Assembly: GCA_030267965.1 (NCBI GenBank)
Contig: BRYA01000666.1
Coordinates: 7,400 to 28,337, forward strand
Length of the DNA stretch: 20,938 nt
Source of the DNA: Triparma columacea
Taxonomy: Eukaryota > Sar > Bolidophyceae > Parmales > Triparmaceae
Direction: 5' to 3'
A model generated the notes under the pieces. That model saw only the letters and a program-made list of their open reading frames with translations. It was not told the origin of the DNA and searched no databases. The position numbers were made by a program, and so were the translations under genes. This document shows, piece by piece, positions 8,723-18,483 of the stretch (positions within the stretch are counted from its first letter, which is position 1; the number at the start of each line of letters is the position of its first letter).

Positions 8723-10813
8723 ATGTCGGGTACAGCGCGTTCAATACTTGTCCTCGACGAATCTTTTTCCGAGGCGTGCGCAAGGTTGAACGATTTCGCT
8801 GGGAAGGAAGTCTTGGCCCAGGGGGAACACCAAACCTACCTGCGCAGGAGGAGGGAGTTGTTGGAGGGGAGGGAGCTTTTGGAGACTATTAGGGGAGGGG
8901 GGGGCGACGAGGGTCTCAAAGTGTATTTGGAGCGACGTAAGATGCTGCTTTCCGGGATGTTTGATTCTCTTTGTGCCAAAGCTGAGGAGGCCCAGCTTTC
9001 CTCGCTGGCCTCTGCTTCCATGAGAAGGGCAGTGACCGCGGAACGGCAAATTAAAAAGGACCCGAGATTTCTAAACGTAGGGTCCAGGGTGAAAGATGGG
9101 GAGGGGGATAAGAAGTCGAAGATGGAACTGAGGTTATTGCATTTGAAGCACTTGGATGGGGTCTCGTGTTTAGGTGAGGGGGGACGGGGGAGGTTGAGGC
9201 GGAGGGGGAGGCATGTGATGCGACCCGCGTGGAAAAGGTTGAAACTCCTTTCTGTACTCTTTTATTTTATTGCTGTGTCTTTTTGCTAACACGTTCCCTC
9301 ATCACAGCGCTCTCCAACTTGTCTGCTGGATTCATAGCCATAGGTCACTCTTCTGGCCTGATAACAATCATGGACATACTGACTGGGTCGATCCTCTCTC
9401 GCGCCGAAGCACACTCCGGGAAGGTAACGAGCGTCCAGGTTTCTAGCCATAACAACTTCATAGCGACCACAGCGGAGGATGGGACGTGTAGGGTTTGGAT
9501 CGTTGGGGCGAACCTCGCGAGGGGGGGGGGAAGGGCAGATGAGGAGGGGGGGGGATTGAAACTGTGCAGCCAAGTTGCATTCAGGGGGAGGATCGTGGGC
9601 TGCTTGATGCTGCCACCGAGGTCCTCAGTTGGAATGAGCAATGAGGTGAGTAAGGGCGAGCTGACAAAGTAGGAACGAGGGTTGTTTGTCCTGCACTAAG
9701 GTACAACCCTAACCCCAACTATTCACGCTACCTCTCTACACTCGTTACCACCCAACAGTTTGAGAATTTCCTCGTCGTCGCTGAGAACGACGAGCGCGGC
9801 AAGTTCGGCGGCGGCGGTCTCATCCACGTCGTCGACTGCTTGCGAGGTGGGATTCGGCAGACCTTGCCCATCGGGTCCGGCGGAGGGATCGTCGGGGGGA
9901 GCATGAGGGCGGTGGGAAAGAAGGTGGGGAAAATGAAGGTTGGGGGGATGACGTTCGACGCTGTTGGAGGGGTGCTCTATGCGAGCTTGAGCGGTGGAAG
10001 GCTGGATGCGTGGAAAGTTGATAGAGGGGCTTGGGTGGGGTGGGAGGGGGAGGGAGGGGGGAAGTTCTTGAAGGGAAGGTGGACGGTTGGGAAGGGGAAG
10101 GGATGGAAGGAGGTGAGCGGCGAGGGGGCGGGGGGGGCGACTGAACCGAGTTACAAGTTTGGAGTGGGGAGGAGTTGGTATATGAGTAGTGAAGTCTAAC
10201 AACTTCTGACTCTCCCCCCCGCCCAACCCTACCCTTGCAGTTGACGGAGTTGAAGTATAGGTTGTTCGACCCCTCGACCCGCTTTCCTTCCCTCGTTGGG
10301 GTGTCGACCTCACACTCCCTCCACTTCATCACCCTCCTCCCTCCCACCTCTGCCGCATCTCGCTTGAAGAAGGCAGTCGTCTCTTCTTCGCCCTCCGACT
10401 TGGGCAGCGGCGGAGCGAGTGGGGGGGAGAGAGGGAAGTGGGAGGAGGAGTGGATGGACAACGTGGAGAGGAACTTGGGGAACTGCATAGCTCTCAGCGG
10501 GGCGACGGGGGGGGTAGCGAGGGGGGAAAGGGATGGAAGGGTGAGCGTTTACGGCAGGGGGGGAGCGCAGGGGGATGGGGAGGACTGGATCTGCTTGTGT
10601 AGGAGCAGGAAAGGTATGCACGGAGGTGAGGTGGTGGGGGTGGGATGGAGTCGAGATGAGAGGTGGGTAGTTAGTGGGGACGACGAGGGGGATGTTTGCG
10701 TTTGGGAAGTTAGTTGGGGGGGGGGGGGGGACGAGGAAGAGAGAAATGTCAAGAAAAAGGGGAAGGGGGGGGGGGAGAAGAAGGGAGGGGAAGTCATAAG
10801 GGGATGGGAGTAG
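8723..10813 (+). CDS. WD40-repeat protein of unknown role (4 exons)
   Basis: Exons 8723-9173, 9308-9645, 9759-10112 and 10241-10813 join in frame to 572 codons (571 aa). Donors are all GTGAG; acceptors are CACAG, CAACAG and TTGCAG; CTAAC branch motifs sit at 9286-9290 and 9709-9713. Residues 1-150 are charged, Arg/Glu/Leu-rich and likely helical or coiled-coil. From residue 151 a WD40 propeller begins, with GFIAIGHSSGLITIMD and then HSGKVTSVQV...ATTAEDGTCRVWIV. Degenerate blades follow, and a last clear one lies near residues 507-540 (HGGEVVGVGW...VSGDDEGDVCVWEV). Several blades carry long Gly-rich or acidic insertions coded by G runs, including 15 consecutive G at 10726-10740. The C-terminus is Lys/Gly-rich. 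If intron 3 were retained the protein would stop at 10197-10199. WD proteins are scaffolds; the partner is unknown. The G15 tract makes the end of the frame sensitive to assembly error. Confidence 0.82.
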
Positions 10814-10955
10814 GGGAAATGGGGGGCGTGTGTGTGTGAAACGGATTTTATGTGTTGTTGTTGATGAAAAAGGTATTTCCTAAGTGTTGATTTCGTTGCT
10901 TCACCACCCCACCTCATAACAAGTATACAGCGCTGAATCCCCCTGTGGTAAAATC
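10814..10955. other. Convergent 3' ends, WD40 / FCP genes
   Basis: The 142 bases between the WD40 stop and the FCP stop must hold both 3' UTRs. No AATAAA was seen on either strand. Confidence 0.4.
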
Positions 10956-12277
10956 TTAGACGTAAGGGAAGGGTCCGTTGGTGAGCACGGCCTGGGTGAC
11001 GACTCCAGAGAAGGCGAGCATAGCAAGGCGGCCGTTCTTGAGCTCGCGGACCTGCATGCGCTTGACCTCATCGTCGGACTTTCCCTTGAGGATGTTAAGG
11101 GGGTCGAACCCGAAGTCACCGGGCTAAGACGAGCGAAGGGAGTTGAGGAAGACATTGCGATTGGGGATTAGAAAGGGAAGGCTGTAAACGCCAATGCACG
11201 CCCACCTCGCGATGACCATTTCCCTGTTAGTATGTCCCTTCTCACCTTGCGTCCAGACCCCTGTAGCATCTGTGAGATGGCGAGCCAGGACACCATCTCC
11301 GCAAGTCCGACGAAGAGCAGGATCTGTCCCATGGCCCCGTTCTCGACGAGTGCGTCGTGGGCGGTGACGGAGGTGAGGCCCTTGTATGCTTCGGGGAGGG
11401 GGTAGATTCGGGCGCCGTTGTCGACGGCGACGAAACCGAGCCAGGCGAGCATGCAAATGCGACCGTGCTTGACCTCGGCTGAGGGGGTGAGCGAAGCGAC
11501 GAGTGTAAGGTATGGCCGGGTGGAAGTCGGGATGTGGGAGAAGGGAAGATGTAAAGGGTGTTTGTTCCTTAGGATAGTTGTTTGTCGACACTTTTTATTT
11601 GCTGTCATAAAACTAGTGCGTGTGTCTCCGAAATGCACGTCGCAAATCATAACCCATCATCCAATAAGTGCTGCTTCCACCACAGGACCATAACCCTCCC
11701 TCTCCTCTCCCCCCCTCCCACTCTCTCCTCCTCTCTCACCTTCCCTCAAGTAGTCCATTGGGAGCCAGTCACTGAATCCAAGAGGGTCGAAGCCAACATC
11801 TCCCGCGTACCCCTCGAGGTTCTTGGGGTAAGGGAGGAAAGGAAGAGCAGAGGACTTGGCAGTCTCCACAGCATTGAGAGATGTGGAGGAACGGAGAGGC
11901 GAAGCTGATGGGAGGAGAGAAAATGTTAGCTCGTGTCAAAGTGAGGGCGGAAAAAGGGATTATATCCACAGAGTGAGGTAATATGCTGCTTGAGAGACGA
12001 GAACATCACTGAGATGGGGCTTCAATCATCTCAAATTTGGTATATGACGCATTTTGTATGGTCAAGGTGATAGATGCAGTAACGTTGTGGATGAATATTG
12101 GCTCTAATCCTACGTTAAAATCGTATAAAGTGCAAAAATGGACAACCCTTCCTGCCACAAACTCGGCCAGGTAATCCAACAAAAACCTGAAAGTGGGGGT
12201 TTGGGGGACTCACAGATAGTGGGGGAGAATGCAGTGGCGGTAGCAGCGAGGAGCGAGCAAATTAGGGCCGACTTCAT
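10956..12277 (-). CDS. Fucoxanthin-chlorophyll a/c light-harvesting protein (FCP), 4 exons
   Basis: Exons 12277-12214, 11904-11740, 11478-11246 and 11123-10956 join to 210 codons (209 aa), typical for a three-helix FCP. Introns of 309, 261 and 122 nt all start GTGAG. Exon 1 encodes [21 protein letters not shown], a signal peptide followed by the Phe-containing ASAFAP-like motif needed for import into a secondary red plastid. Exons 2-4 encode the mature antenna: PGDVG-type stroma loop ([15 protein letters not shown]), helix 1 with chlorophyll ligands ([15 protein letters not shown]), helix 2 ([18 protein letters not shown]), a second GDFGFDPLN loop and helix 3 ([16 protein letters not shown]). 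The Glu/His/Arg ligands in helix 1 and Glu/Asn/Arg in helix 3 are intact. The protein binds chlorophyll a/c and fucoxanthin in the thylakoid and feeds excitation to the photosystems. It is head-to-head with NOL10. The Lhcf versus Lhcr subclass was not determined. Confidence 0.97.
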
Positions 12278-12942
12278 TGGCTAGTTTTAACTTTGGTGGA
12301 AATGACCCAAATCTTGAAGGTCAACTAGGGCACTTCTCGCTTTTTGGGGAAGGAAGATAAATTTTTGGGAGCTTTAGGGGCTTTGGCGGTGGTGAAGTGC
12401 TCATTAAATTTCGTGATCTGGAGTGAAAGGCGCATGTTTGGCGCGGTAATTAAATCACAAGCCGCCGAGTGTCGTTCTGAGTACTTTTCAGTTTTTCATT
12501 AAAATCACAACAAGTAAAACCGGCTCAGTCTATCCGTTACCTCGGTTCTAGGGACGATTATCGTCACGGTTCTCGCATTGGGCGACTAAATTTCTCGTCG
12601 TTGTAATTTGGTGGTTGACTTTGAAGGCACAAACCAAGCCATTCGGACCAAACCCTTTTTCCTCGAACTTTTCTTCTTAGGCTCTAAACACGTTTGTAAT
12701 TTTCATTTATATTAGATATACGTCATCTGTGCCACTTAAATAAGCTACAAACCTCACTCTAGACCCTCAAAATTTCTCCAAACAAAAGTTTCCGCCAACC
12801 ATCGACAAGGCCATCGAAACCAACCCAATATAAAATCGATCCAAGTACGCTCCTGTGCCTTATCAGTCTCTTTTAGACAGTTTAATACTACGTATCATCA
12901 ATTTCCCGCGTTTCAATACCCCTATAATACGCTACAACAATA
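12278..12942. promoter_or_regulatory. Head-to-head promoter region, FCP / NOL10
   Basis: This 665-base interval has no supported gene. A TATAAAA box at 12829-12835 lies about 108 bases before the NOL10 ATG. An exact E2F-type match TTTGGCGC lies at 12437-12444; E2F control of ribosome-biogenesis genes is known elsewhere, but its use here is inferred. The NOL10-proximal 300 bases are AT-rich. No known light-response element was recognised on the FCP side. Confidence 0.5.
12829..12835 (+). promoter_or_regulatory. TATA box, NOL10
   Basis: TATAAAA sits in an AT-rich stretch 108 bases upstream of the NOL10 start codon and is the clearest core promoter element in the window. Assignment rests on sequence and position only. 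Confidence 0.5.
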
Positions 12943-15786
12943 ATGGAAGTCCAAGAGCTTAATGGCCAGAAGGTGTACAACCTAACCACAGGAAAGCCGC
13001 TCCCTTCCTGGCTCGGGGAGCGCGCCCGCCGCAACCTCGCCAAGCGCGACGAGTCTGTTCGGCGCCGTATCGAACTGATCCAAGATTTCTCCTTCCCCTC
13101 CTCCTCCAACAAGATCAGGCAGTCCCCGAATGGGCAGTTCATCGCCGCAACTGGAACCTATCCGCCCAGCTTGAAGATGTATGAGCTGAGCGACATGTCC
13201 ATGAAGTTCGAGCGCCGCCTCGACGCCGAGGCTGTCGATTTCCTCTTCCTCTCCCCTGACTATGGCAAGCTTGTCATCCTCGAGTCCGACCGAAACATTG
13301 AGTTCCAGGCTCCATACGGTACCCACTACAAGCTACGCATCCCTACCTTCGGTCGGGCGCTCGGTTACGAGGAGAGCACGTGCGACCTCCACGTCACTAG
13401 CGCCAGTGGAGAGGTGTACAGGATAAACCTTGAGGAGGGCAGGTTCGTGGAGCCCCTCCCAGCGACGGCGGAGGCCAAGGGAAAGCACAAAGGGACAACT
13501 TGTATTCAACACTCCCCGACACACCGCATGATGGCAGTAGGTGAGAATGGGGGGGGGGGGGGGTGGAGGAGGGCAATAAGTGCGAAAGTGATAAAGCAAG
13601 AGAAGCAAACAAATTTAAAGCTAACCCGCAACCCTTTTCCCTTGCACCACCCATCAGGCTGCGAAGATGGTACCGTGTCCTTCTACGACTCCCGCACCGC
13701 CTCCCACTCCTCCTCCAGCAAGGCCGTATCCTCCCCTTTCACCATGCTCAACGTCTCCTCCGCCACCCGGGACTACGGGTTCGCCGACGAGTCCTCCCTC
13801 AACAACCTCCTCGAGGTGTCCTCCCTCGCTTTCTCCCCCAATGGCGTGAACATGGCTTTCGGTACCGCCTCCGGTTGCGTCGCCCTCTACGACATCCGTT
13901 CCTCCAAGCCCCTCCACATCAAGGAGCACCAGTACGGCCTCCCCATCCACACGGTGGCGTTCCACGGACCGACGAGCACGGTCATGAGTGGGGACGAGAA
14001 GATCATAAAGTGCTGGAGATACGGGAACGGGACGGCCTTCTCCATGAAGAACAACGTATTCGGAGGGTTCGGTGCCCTCGACTCTGACTCTGATTCAGAC
14101 TCCGAGAACCCCGCCGGATCGCACAACGCAGGGAACACCAAGCAGAACGCTGACGAGGGAATGGGTAGCATCCTCTGCAACATTGAAGGGGCAGCGCCGT
14201 TCAGGCACTTCATGGTGTCCTACGATGACCAGAACATCGCCAAGACGGACACGCCCAACTCGGGGCTTTTGCTGTGTGCGGGTGAACAAGCGAGGATGCA
14301 GGTGAGTAAGCGACGGGTCATAGACGTAAAACCCTTTTATTTCGCGCAAGGACTCACTTTTCCCTCGACGTCACATCGCAGGCATACTACGCCCCCGTGC
14401 TAGGGCCGGCACCAAGGTGGTGCTCATTCCTAGACAGCATTACCGAAGAGCTCGAGGAGCGTGGACTCGCCAACGATGTCACCAGTGGGGACAACAAAGA
14501 GGAGGTCTACGATGACTACAAGTTCCTGACCAAGGAGGAAGTTGAGAACCTCGGGATCAACAACCTGGTCGGGACCCCGCTGCTTAGGGGTTACATGCAC
14601 GGGTACTTCATTGAAACGAGCCTATACTCGAAGATCAGGAGTGTCGCAAACCCGTTCGAGTACGAGGAGTACAGGAAAAGGAAGATCAAGGAGAAGGTGA
14701 GAGTAGGCATGCAGGGGGCGAGGTCAAGATGCAATGCTGACGGAGACAAACCACTAACCGACGCACTACGAAACCTCAGATCGAGGAGAAGAGAGCAAGC
14801 AGAATTACGCCTCGGGAATCAGACAGGATTGGGAAGGGCGTCAACAAAGACCTGGCCGACAGGCTCCTGGACAAGAAGAAGAAGGGCAAGACAGCTGGGA
14901 AGACCGCCTCCAAGCTCCTCGGGGACGACCGCTTCGGTGGACTTTTCGAAAATCCCGACTTTGCTATCGACGAGGACGCGGCAGACTTCAAGCTCAGGAA
15001 CCCAAGCGGCGTCGCGGCGAAAAGGCAAAACGACGAGGACATGGACAGCGACAGCGAGGGGGAGGGAGAGGATGGACAGGAGGACGGAGGAGACGGCGAC
15101 GATAACGACGGAGCAGAAGTACCTGCCGGATTTGACGCTATCGGAGACACGTGGGGAGGGTCGGACGACGATGATGATGACGACAATGACAGCAATAGAG
15201 GAGGCTGGAACTCCGACTCGGACGATTCAGCCTTCAACGAGGACGGATACAGGAACGCCAAGGTTCGGGGGGAGATGTACGAAGGGGACGGGGATAAGGA
15301 GAAGAAGAAGAAGGGGAAGAAGAAGAAGGAGAAAGAAATGAAGAAGAGGAAGAAGGAGAAGAAGGGGAGGAAGCAAATGTTCGAGTCAAAGACTTTCGGG
15401 GGGGATTTGGCCATGAAGACGAAAGAGGAAAGGGAAGCTAGAGCGCTTGAGGGAGAAATGGAGGTGAGAAGCAAGGGGTGATATGCGATCAGAAAACTGA
15501 TCGAACAAGCACGCCCTCTCACGCGAAAGACGTAACAATTACGTTTGACCCCCCCGGCGTGCACTCTAACACCAACCTTTTCCAAACTCAGCTCGGGCAA
15601 AGGGTAGCCGCGATGAATGAGGCTCAGAAATCGCGGGGATTCAAGAGGGTCAAGACTCAGGGAGGTATTGTAAGGGAGTTCGAGATGAAGGTGGGGAAGA
15701 AGGAACAGGACAAGAGAACGAAAGGAAGATCAAGACTTGACAAAGATAGACCGGAAAGAGGCAAAAGAAGGAAGGCGAAGTTCTGA
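12943..15786 (+). CDS. NOL10: Nucleolar protein 10 (NOL10/Enp2), 40S ribosome biogenesis (5 exons)
   Basis: Exons 12943-13540, 13658-14301, 14382-14696, 14780-15463 and 15592-15786 join to 812 codons (811 aa; human and yeast orthologues are about 700). Donors are all GTGAG; CTAAC branch motifs lie at 13621, 14754 and 15566. The N-terminus (VYNLTTGKPLPSWL, then a basic RRNLAKRDE helix and a RRRIELIQDF strand) is diagnostic of NOL10. A beta-propeller follows (FIAATGTYPPSLKMYEL; AVG|CEDGTVSFYD; AFGTASGCVALYDIRS). Next comes the conserved YYAPVLGPAPRWCSFLDSIT-type segment at the exon 2/3 junction and the DDRFGGLFENPDFAIDE motif near residues 565-585. The tail has Asp/Glu-rich (about 600-680) and Lys/Glu-rich (about 690-720) stretches and a basic end suited to the nucleolus. 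Yeast Enp2 is an SSU-processome component needed for 18S rRNA maturation. Intron 1 is 117 nt, stop-free and in frame, so unspliced transcripts would stay open. Confidence 0.96.
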
Positions 15787-16327
15787 GTCATTAGCGGTGA
15801 ACTATAACGTAGTGGAACGCCATCTCAAGAAAATCATGTTGATAAGAATTTGGCTGGCATAAACTTCCATGTCTTTTCTTATTGGTCAATAAGAATTGCT
15901 TTTCTACTTAGCAAAATAGGAATTTCTAGGTCTACCTCAAGTAAGCCTCAAAGCGGTCTTCATATCAGTCATGTCGAATGTTCTCTATCTTGGGTAATCA
16001 TTTGTGATGTTTTTTTCTGTCACGTGTCTCTATTTTGTTGTATATGAAAGCAAATAGAACCCTGATGTCTCGACCATCCATTAAAAGTTTCCTTTATTTT
16101 TGCCTGTAGTTTGGTCTGTTGTAGGTCCAAACAGCCCCTATATGCCGTATTATAGGATCAATGGTCGCTTATATTCTCCATTTACCCTTTCTACTGCCCA
16201 TAACACTCATATTTGGTTGCTTGCTTTGTTCTCGTCGTCTCAATAAAGGAGATTGTCAGTAAATTTTCCTCCTCCTTACCCACTTCGCTCACTTCTTCGT
16301 CTTCTCACAGACTAGTTGTATTCTCTT
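15787..16327 (+). promoter_or_regulatory. Upstream region of Cys-rich gene A; duplicated before copy B
   Basis: The first 150 bases (15787-15940) hold the NOL10 3' end and unique AT-rich sequence. From 15941 the sequence closely matches 18810-19188 upstream of copy B, up to and including the start codons. Identity is high but below that of the exons, with several small indels. The best-conserved blocks are 16103-16160 and 16227-16310, which mark likely promoter and 5' UTR elements. No TATAAA box is evident. No gene was found here; the open frames at 15850 and 16213 have no domain and are not conserved between copies. Confidence 0.6.
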
Positions 16328-18405
16328 ATGATCTTTGGACGCCTCTTACTTGTCCTGTATGCTCTCTGCATGCTCCATTTCTCAGATGCCAAGAAGCCTG
16401 CTAAGGGTGGCAGTAGCAAGGGTAGCTCTTGTGACATCTGCGCCTTCGACCCGCTTGACCCCGTGATCTCCAGTACCTGCTTATCCTTACCTGCTTATTG
16501 TTACGCCGAAGACACGTGCTCCGAGAACCGCTGCAAGTTCTGTGGTGTCAGGTGAGCGATGAGTGAAGTGACTGCTCCTGTCCTGTTCTATTCTCACCAT
16601 GAATGCCTTTCTCCCCTGTCGCTTTCCGTTGCTTGCGATCGCAGTGCTGATGAACGCAAGGATTACTTTTGCACTCCACCTCAGGAGATCACCAGTATTT
16701 ATACGCCAGAAGCGTCTTTCCGTGAAAGAGACAAAGCCAAATGCACACAGTGCTGCAGTGGAAAGGTCTCCTCGGTACGCTTTGAAGTCACGAAAACCGG
16801 CGAGTACTCTATCGACTCACAGTATCCAGATGCTTGGTTCGTTGAATGCCCCGTTCTTGCAGACCTTCTCAACGGTGATGACACATCGCTCAGAACTGAG
16901 GTTTTTCGTCAACTTTTCCTTGAGAAGGGTGAATCTATGTGCATCGCTCCTATCAAGGACATTATTCAGTCCGGGGCCACGACGACAGCCACCTTGAACG
17001 TCGACGCATGCACCGGTGGACCTTCCGATGGCCTCAAATCTGTCTTTTATGGCAACGACGTGGTGATCAACAGCGCTGCCTTTCCTTCAGGATTTGCCAG
17101 GTTTCATATCTCCTGCTCTCACACTGTCAACGTGGGCACTTGCATGGTGGACTATTACGATTCCTCGCCCCAGGTAAGAGAAGGCGAATGAGGAGAGGAG
17201 CGTTAGGAGCGTTAGGAGCGTTAGGAGAGCGTAAGGAGCGTAAGGAGCGTTGGGAGCGTAAGGAGCGTAAGGAGCGTTGGGAGCGTAAGGAGCTTTAAGA
17301 GCGTAAGGAGCGTTAGGAGCGTTAGGAAAAGTGCATTCCCCCCCCCCCCTCCCCTCTCTCCTTCTCCCCTCTTTACTAATCCCCTCACTCCAACGCACTG
17401 CAGCTTCCTCCAGCTAAAGGGGGATCGTGTGACCCGTACCCTTCTGTTTATGACGGCTCGTCCACAGGATACTGGTCCGAAGCTACTGCTAAATACTGCA
17501 CCGGAGACAACGACGGATGTTTCCGTGGCACATTCAGGGAGTGCGACTGTGACTGTGGCGGCTGTGCTACTCCTTCCCCGACGCCGAGCCCAACAGATGC
17601 ACCTACGCCTTGCGGCTCTACTGACCCACCTACACCTTCACCGACGCCGAGCCCGACGCATTCACCTACCAGGGTTAATCCTTCCCCAACGCCGAGCCCA
17701 ACAGATGCACCTACGCCTTGCGCTACCGACCCACCTACTGATGCACCTACGCCTTGCGCTACCGACCCACCTACTGATGCACCTACGCCTTCACCGACGC
17801 CGAGCCCGACGCCTTCACCTACCAAGGTTGCTTCTTCCCCAACGCCGAGCCCAACAGATGCACCTACGCCGAGCCCAACAGATGCACCTACGCCTTGCGC
17901 TACCGACCCACCTACTGATGCACCTACGCCTTCACCTACCAAGGTTGCTTCTTCCCCAACGCCGAGCCCAACAGATGCACCTACGCCGAGCCCAACAGAT
18001 GCACCTACGCCTTGCGCTACCGACCCACCTACTGATGCACCTACGCCTTGCGCTACCGACCCACCTACTGATGCACCTACGCCTTCACCTACCAAGGTTG
18101 CTCCTTCCCCAACGCCGAGCCCAACAGATGCACCTACGCCATGCGCCACCGTTAAGTGTGAAAATGTTCCTGACTCAGTGGATATTATCTCTAAAAATGG
18201 TAGGGCGTCAACGACGTGTGGTGCCATTGACGAAAAGTTGCAATTCAAGATTGATGATATCGGCCTTCCATTTGAGAGTCAGAAGGCGTGGATCGAACAG
18301 TTCGTTCGTAACCATTGCCAAACGGAGATGAGAAACTGGAAAAACTCGGACCTGTGCTGCGCAACCTGCCATGATGCGACGCAGTGGTTGATGGAAAATG
18401 CCTAG
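16328..18405 (+). CDS. Secreted Cys-rich protein with Pro/Thr stalk, copy A (3 exons)
   Basis: Exons 16328-16551, 16645-17173 and 17404-18405 join to 585 codons (584 aa). Donors are GTGAG and GTAAG; acceptors are CGCAG and TGCAG. Frames and junctions are identical in copy B. The open frame starts earlier at a TTG, but the first ATG (16328) opens a clear signal peptide ([21 protein letters not shown]). A short Lys/Gly/Ser linker, then a six-Cys module (CDICAFDP...FCGVR), follow. Residues about 75-250 form a beta-rich Cys module ([13 protein letters not shown] ... [19 protein letters not shown]) that reminds me of DUF7467-type extracellular domains (recollection, not searched). Then come a Cys module ([16 protein letters not shown]), about 195 residues of Pro/Thr repeats and a C-terminal Cys module ending [17 protein letters not shown]. 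No membrane anchor is seen in this frame. I infer an extracellular wall or matrix protein. The stop overlaps a minisatellite, so the C-terminus may be secondarily truncated. Confidence 0.85.
17198..17325 (+). repeat. 9-nt VNTR in intron 2 of copy A
   Basis: Fourteen head-to-tail units of consensus GAGCGTWAG (variants GAGCGTTGG and GAGCTTTAA; one unit is 11 nt) fill the 5' half of intron 2 (17174-17403). A run of 12 C (17338-17349) and a pyrimidine tract follow. Copy B has 12 units with a different variant order, so the array has changed since the duplication. Confidence 0.92.
17566..18150 (+). repeat. Coding Pro/Thr repeat array, copy A
   Basis: The stalk is built from in-frame units of a few codons. 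The main one is the 36-nt [12 protein letters not shown], mixed with [12 protein letters not shown] and a spacer [13 protein letters not shown]. Most TDAPTP units carry one Cys, giving about seven in the stalk. Larger blocks (spacer + TDAPTP + TPCATDPP) repeat at about 111-120 nt. Pro- and Thr/Ser-rich tracts of this type are usually heavily O-glycosylated and extended; regular cysteines within one are unusual and could cross-link chains. Confidence 0.92.
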
Positions 18406-18483
18406 GACTTATCGTCAACAGGACTTATCGTCAACAGGACTTATCGTCAACAGGACTTATCGTCAACAGGACTTATTGTCAAC
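18404..18483 (+). repeat. 16-nt minisatellite beginning in the stop codon of copy A
   Basis: Five head-to-tail units of AGGACTTATCGTCAAC (the last has one C-to-T change) run from 18404 to 18483. The first two bases of unit 1 are the AG of the TAG stop at 18403-18405, so the array itself creates the stop. The near-perfect identity of the units points to recent expansion. Confidence 0.95.

Larger units (their letters stand above)
15941..18403 (+). repeat. Tandem duplication unit A (gene plus upstream region)
   Basis: This segment matches the segment from 18810 rightwards with an offset of about 2.86-2.87 kb. Similarity starts abruptly at GTAAGCCTCAAAGCGG (15941 and 18810) and runs through the promoter, exon 1, intron 1, exon 2, intron 2 and into the Pro/Thr stalk. 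Exons and intron 1 are nearly identical; repeat arrays differ in copy number. The right end of unit A cannot be set because copy B leaves the window. Confidence 0.85.

Noticed and set aside
9723..10488. Minus-strand Pro/Ser-rich frames of 196 and 222 codons opposite the WD40 gene
   Set aside because: They are the complement of Gly-rich coding exons; the plus strand has consistent splice junctions and WD motifs.
14776..15600. Minus-strand 274-codon Ser/Phe-rich frame
   Set aside because: Antisense of the acidic and Lys-rich NOL10 tail; the plus strand carries conserved NOL10 motifs.
17087..17398. Minus-strand frame coding [13 protein letters not shown] repeats (also 20022-20264)
   Set aside because: This is the antisense of the 9-nt VNTR in intron 2; a 9-nt period always gives a regular peptide when stop-free.
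17448..18248. Minus-strand 266-codon frame rich in [13 protein letters not shown] (and a similar one at 20324-20836)
   Set aside because: It is the antisense of the Pro/Thr repeat array; absence of stops follows from the repeat composition. The plus-strand frame is supported by splice sites, Cys modules and conservation between copies.
17429..18331. Plus-strand 300-codon frame rich in [17 protein letters not shown]
   Set aside because: Out-of-frame shadow of the same repeat; it starts inside exon 3 and does not join exon 2 in frame.
17198..18483. CRISPR array or transposon terminal repeats
   Set aside because: Repeats are directly adjacent with no unique spacers, and no transposase, terminal inverted repeats or target duplications were seen; this is a eukaryotic nuclear locus.
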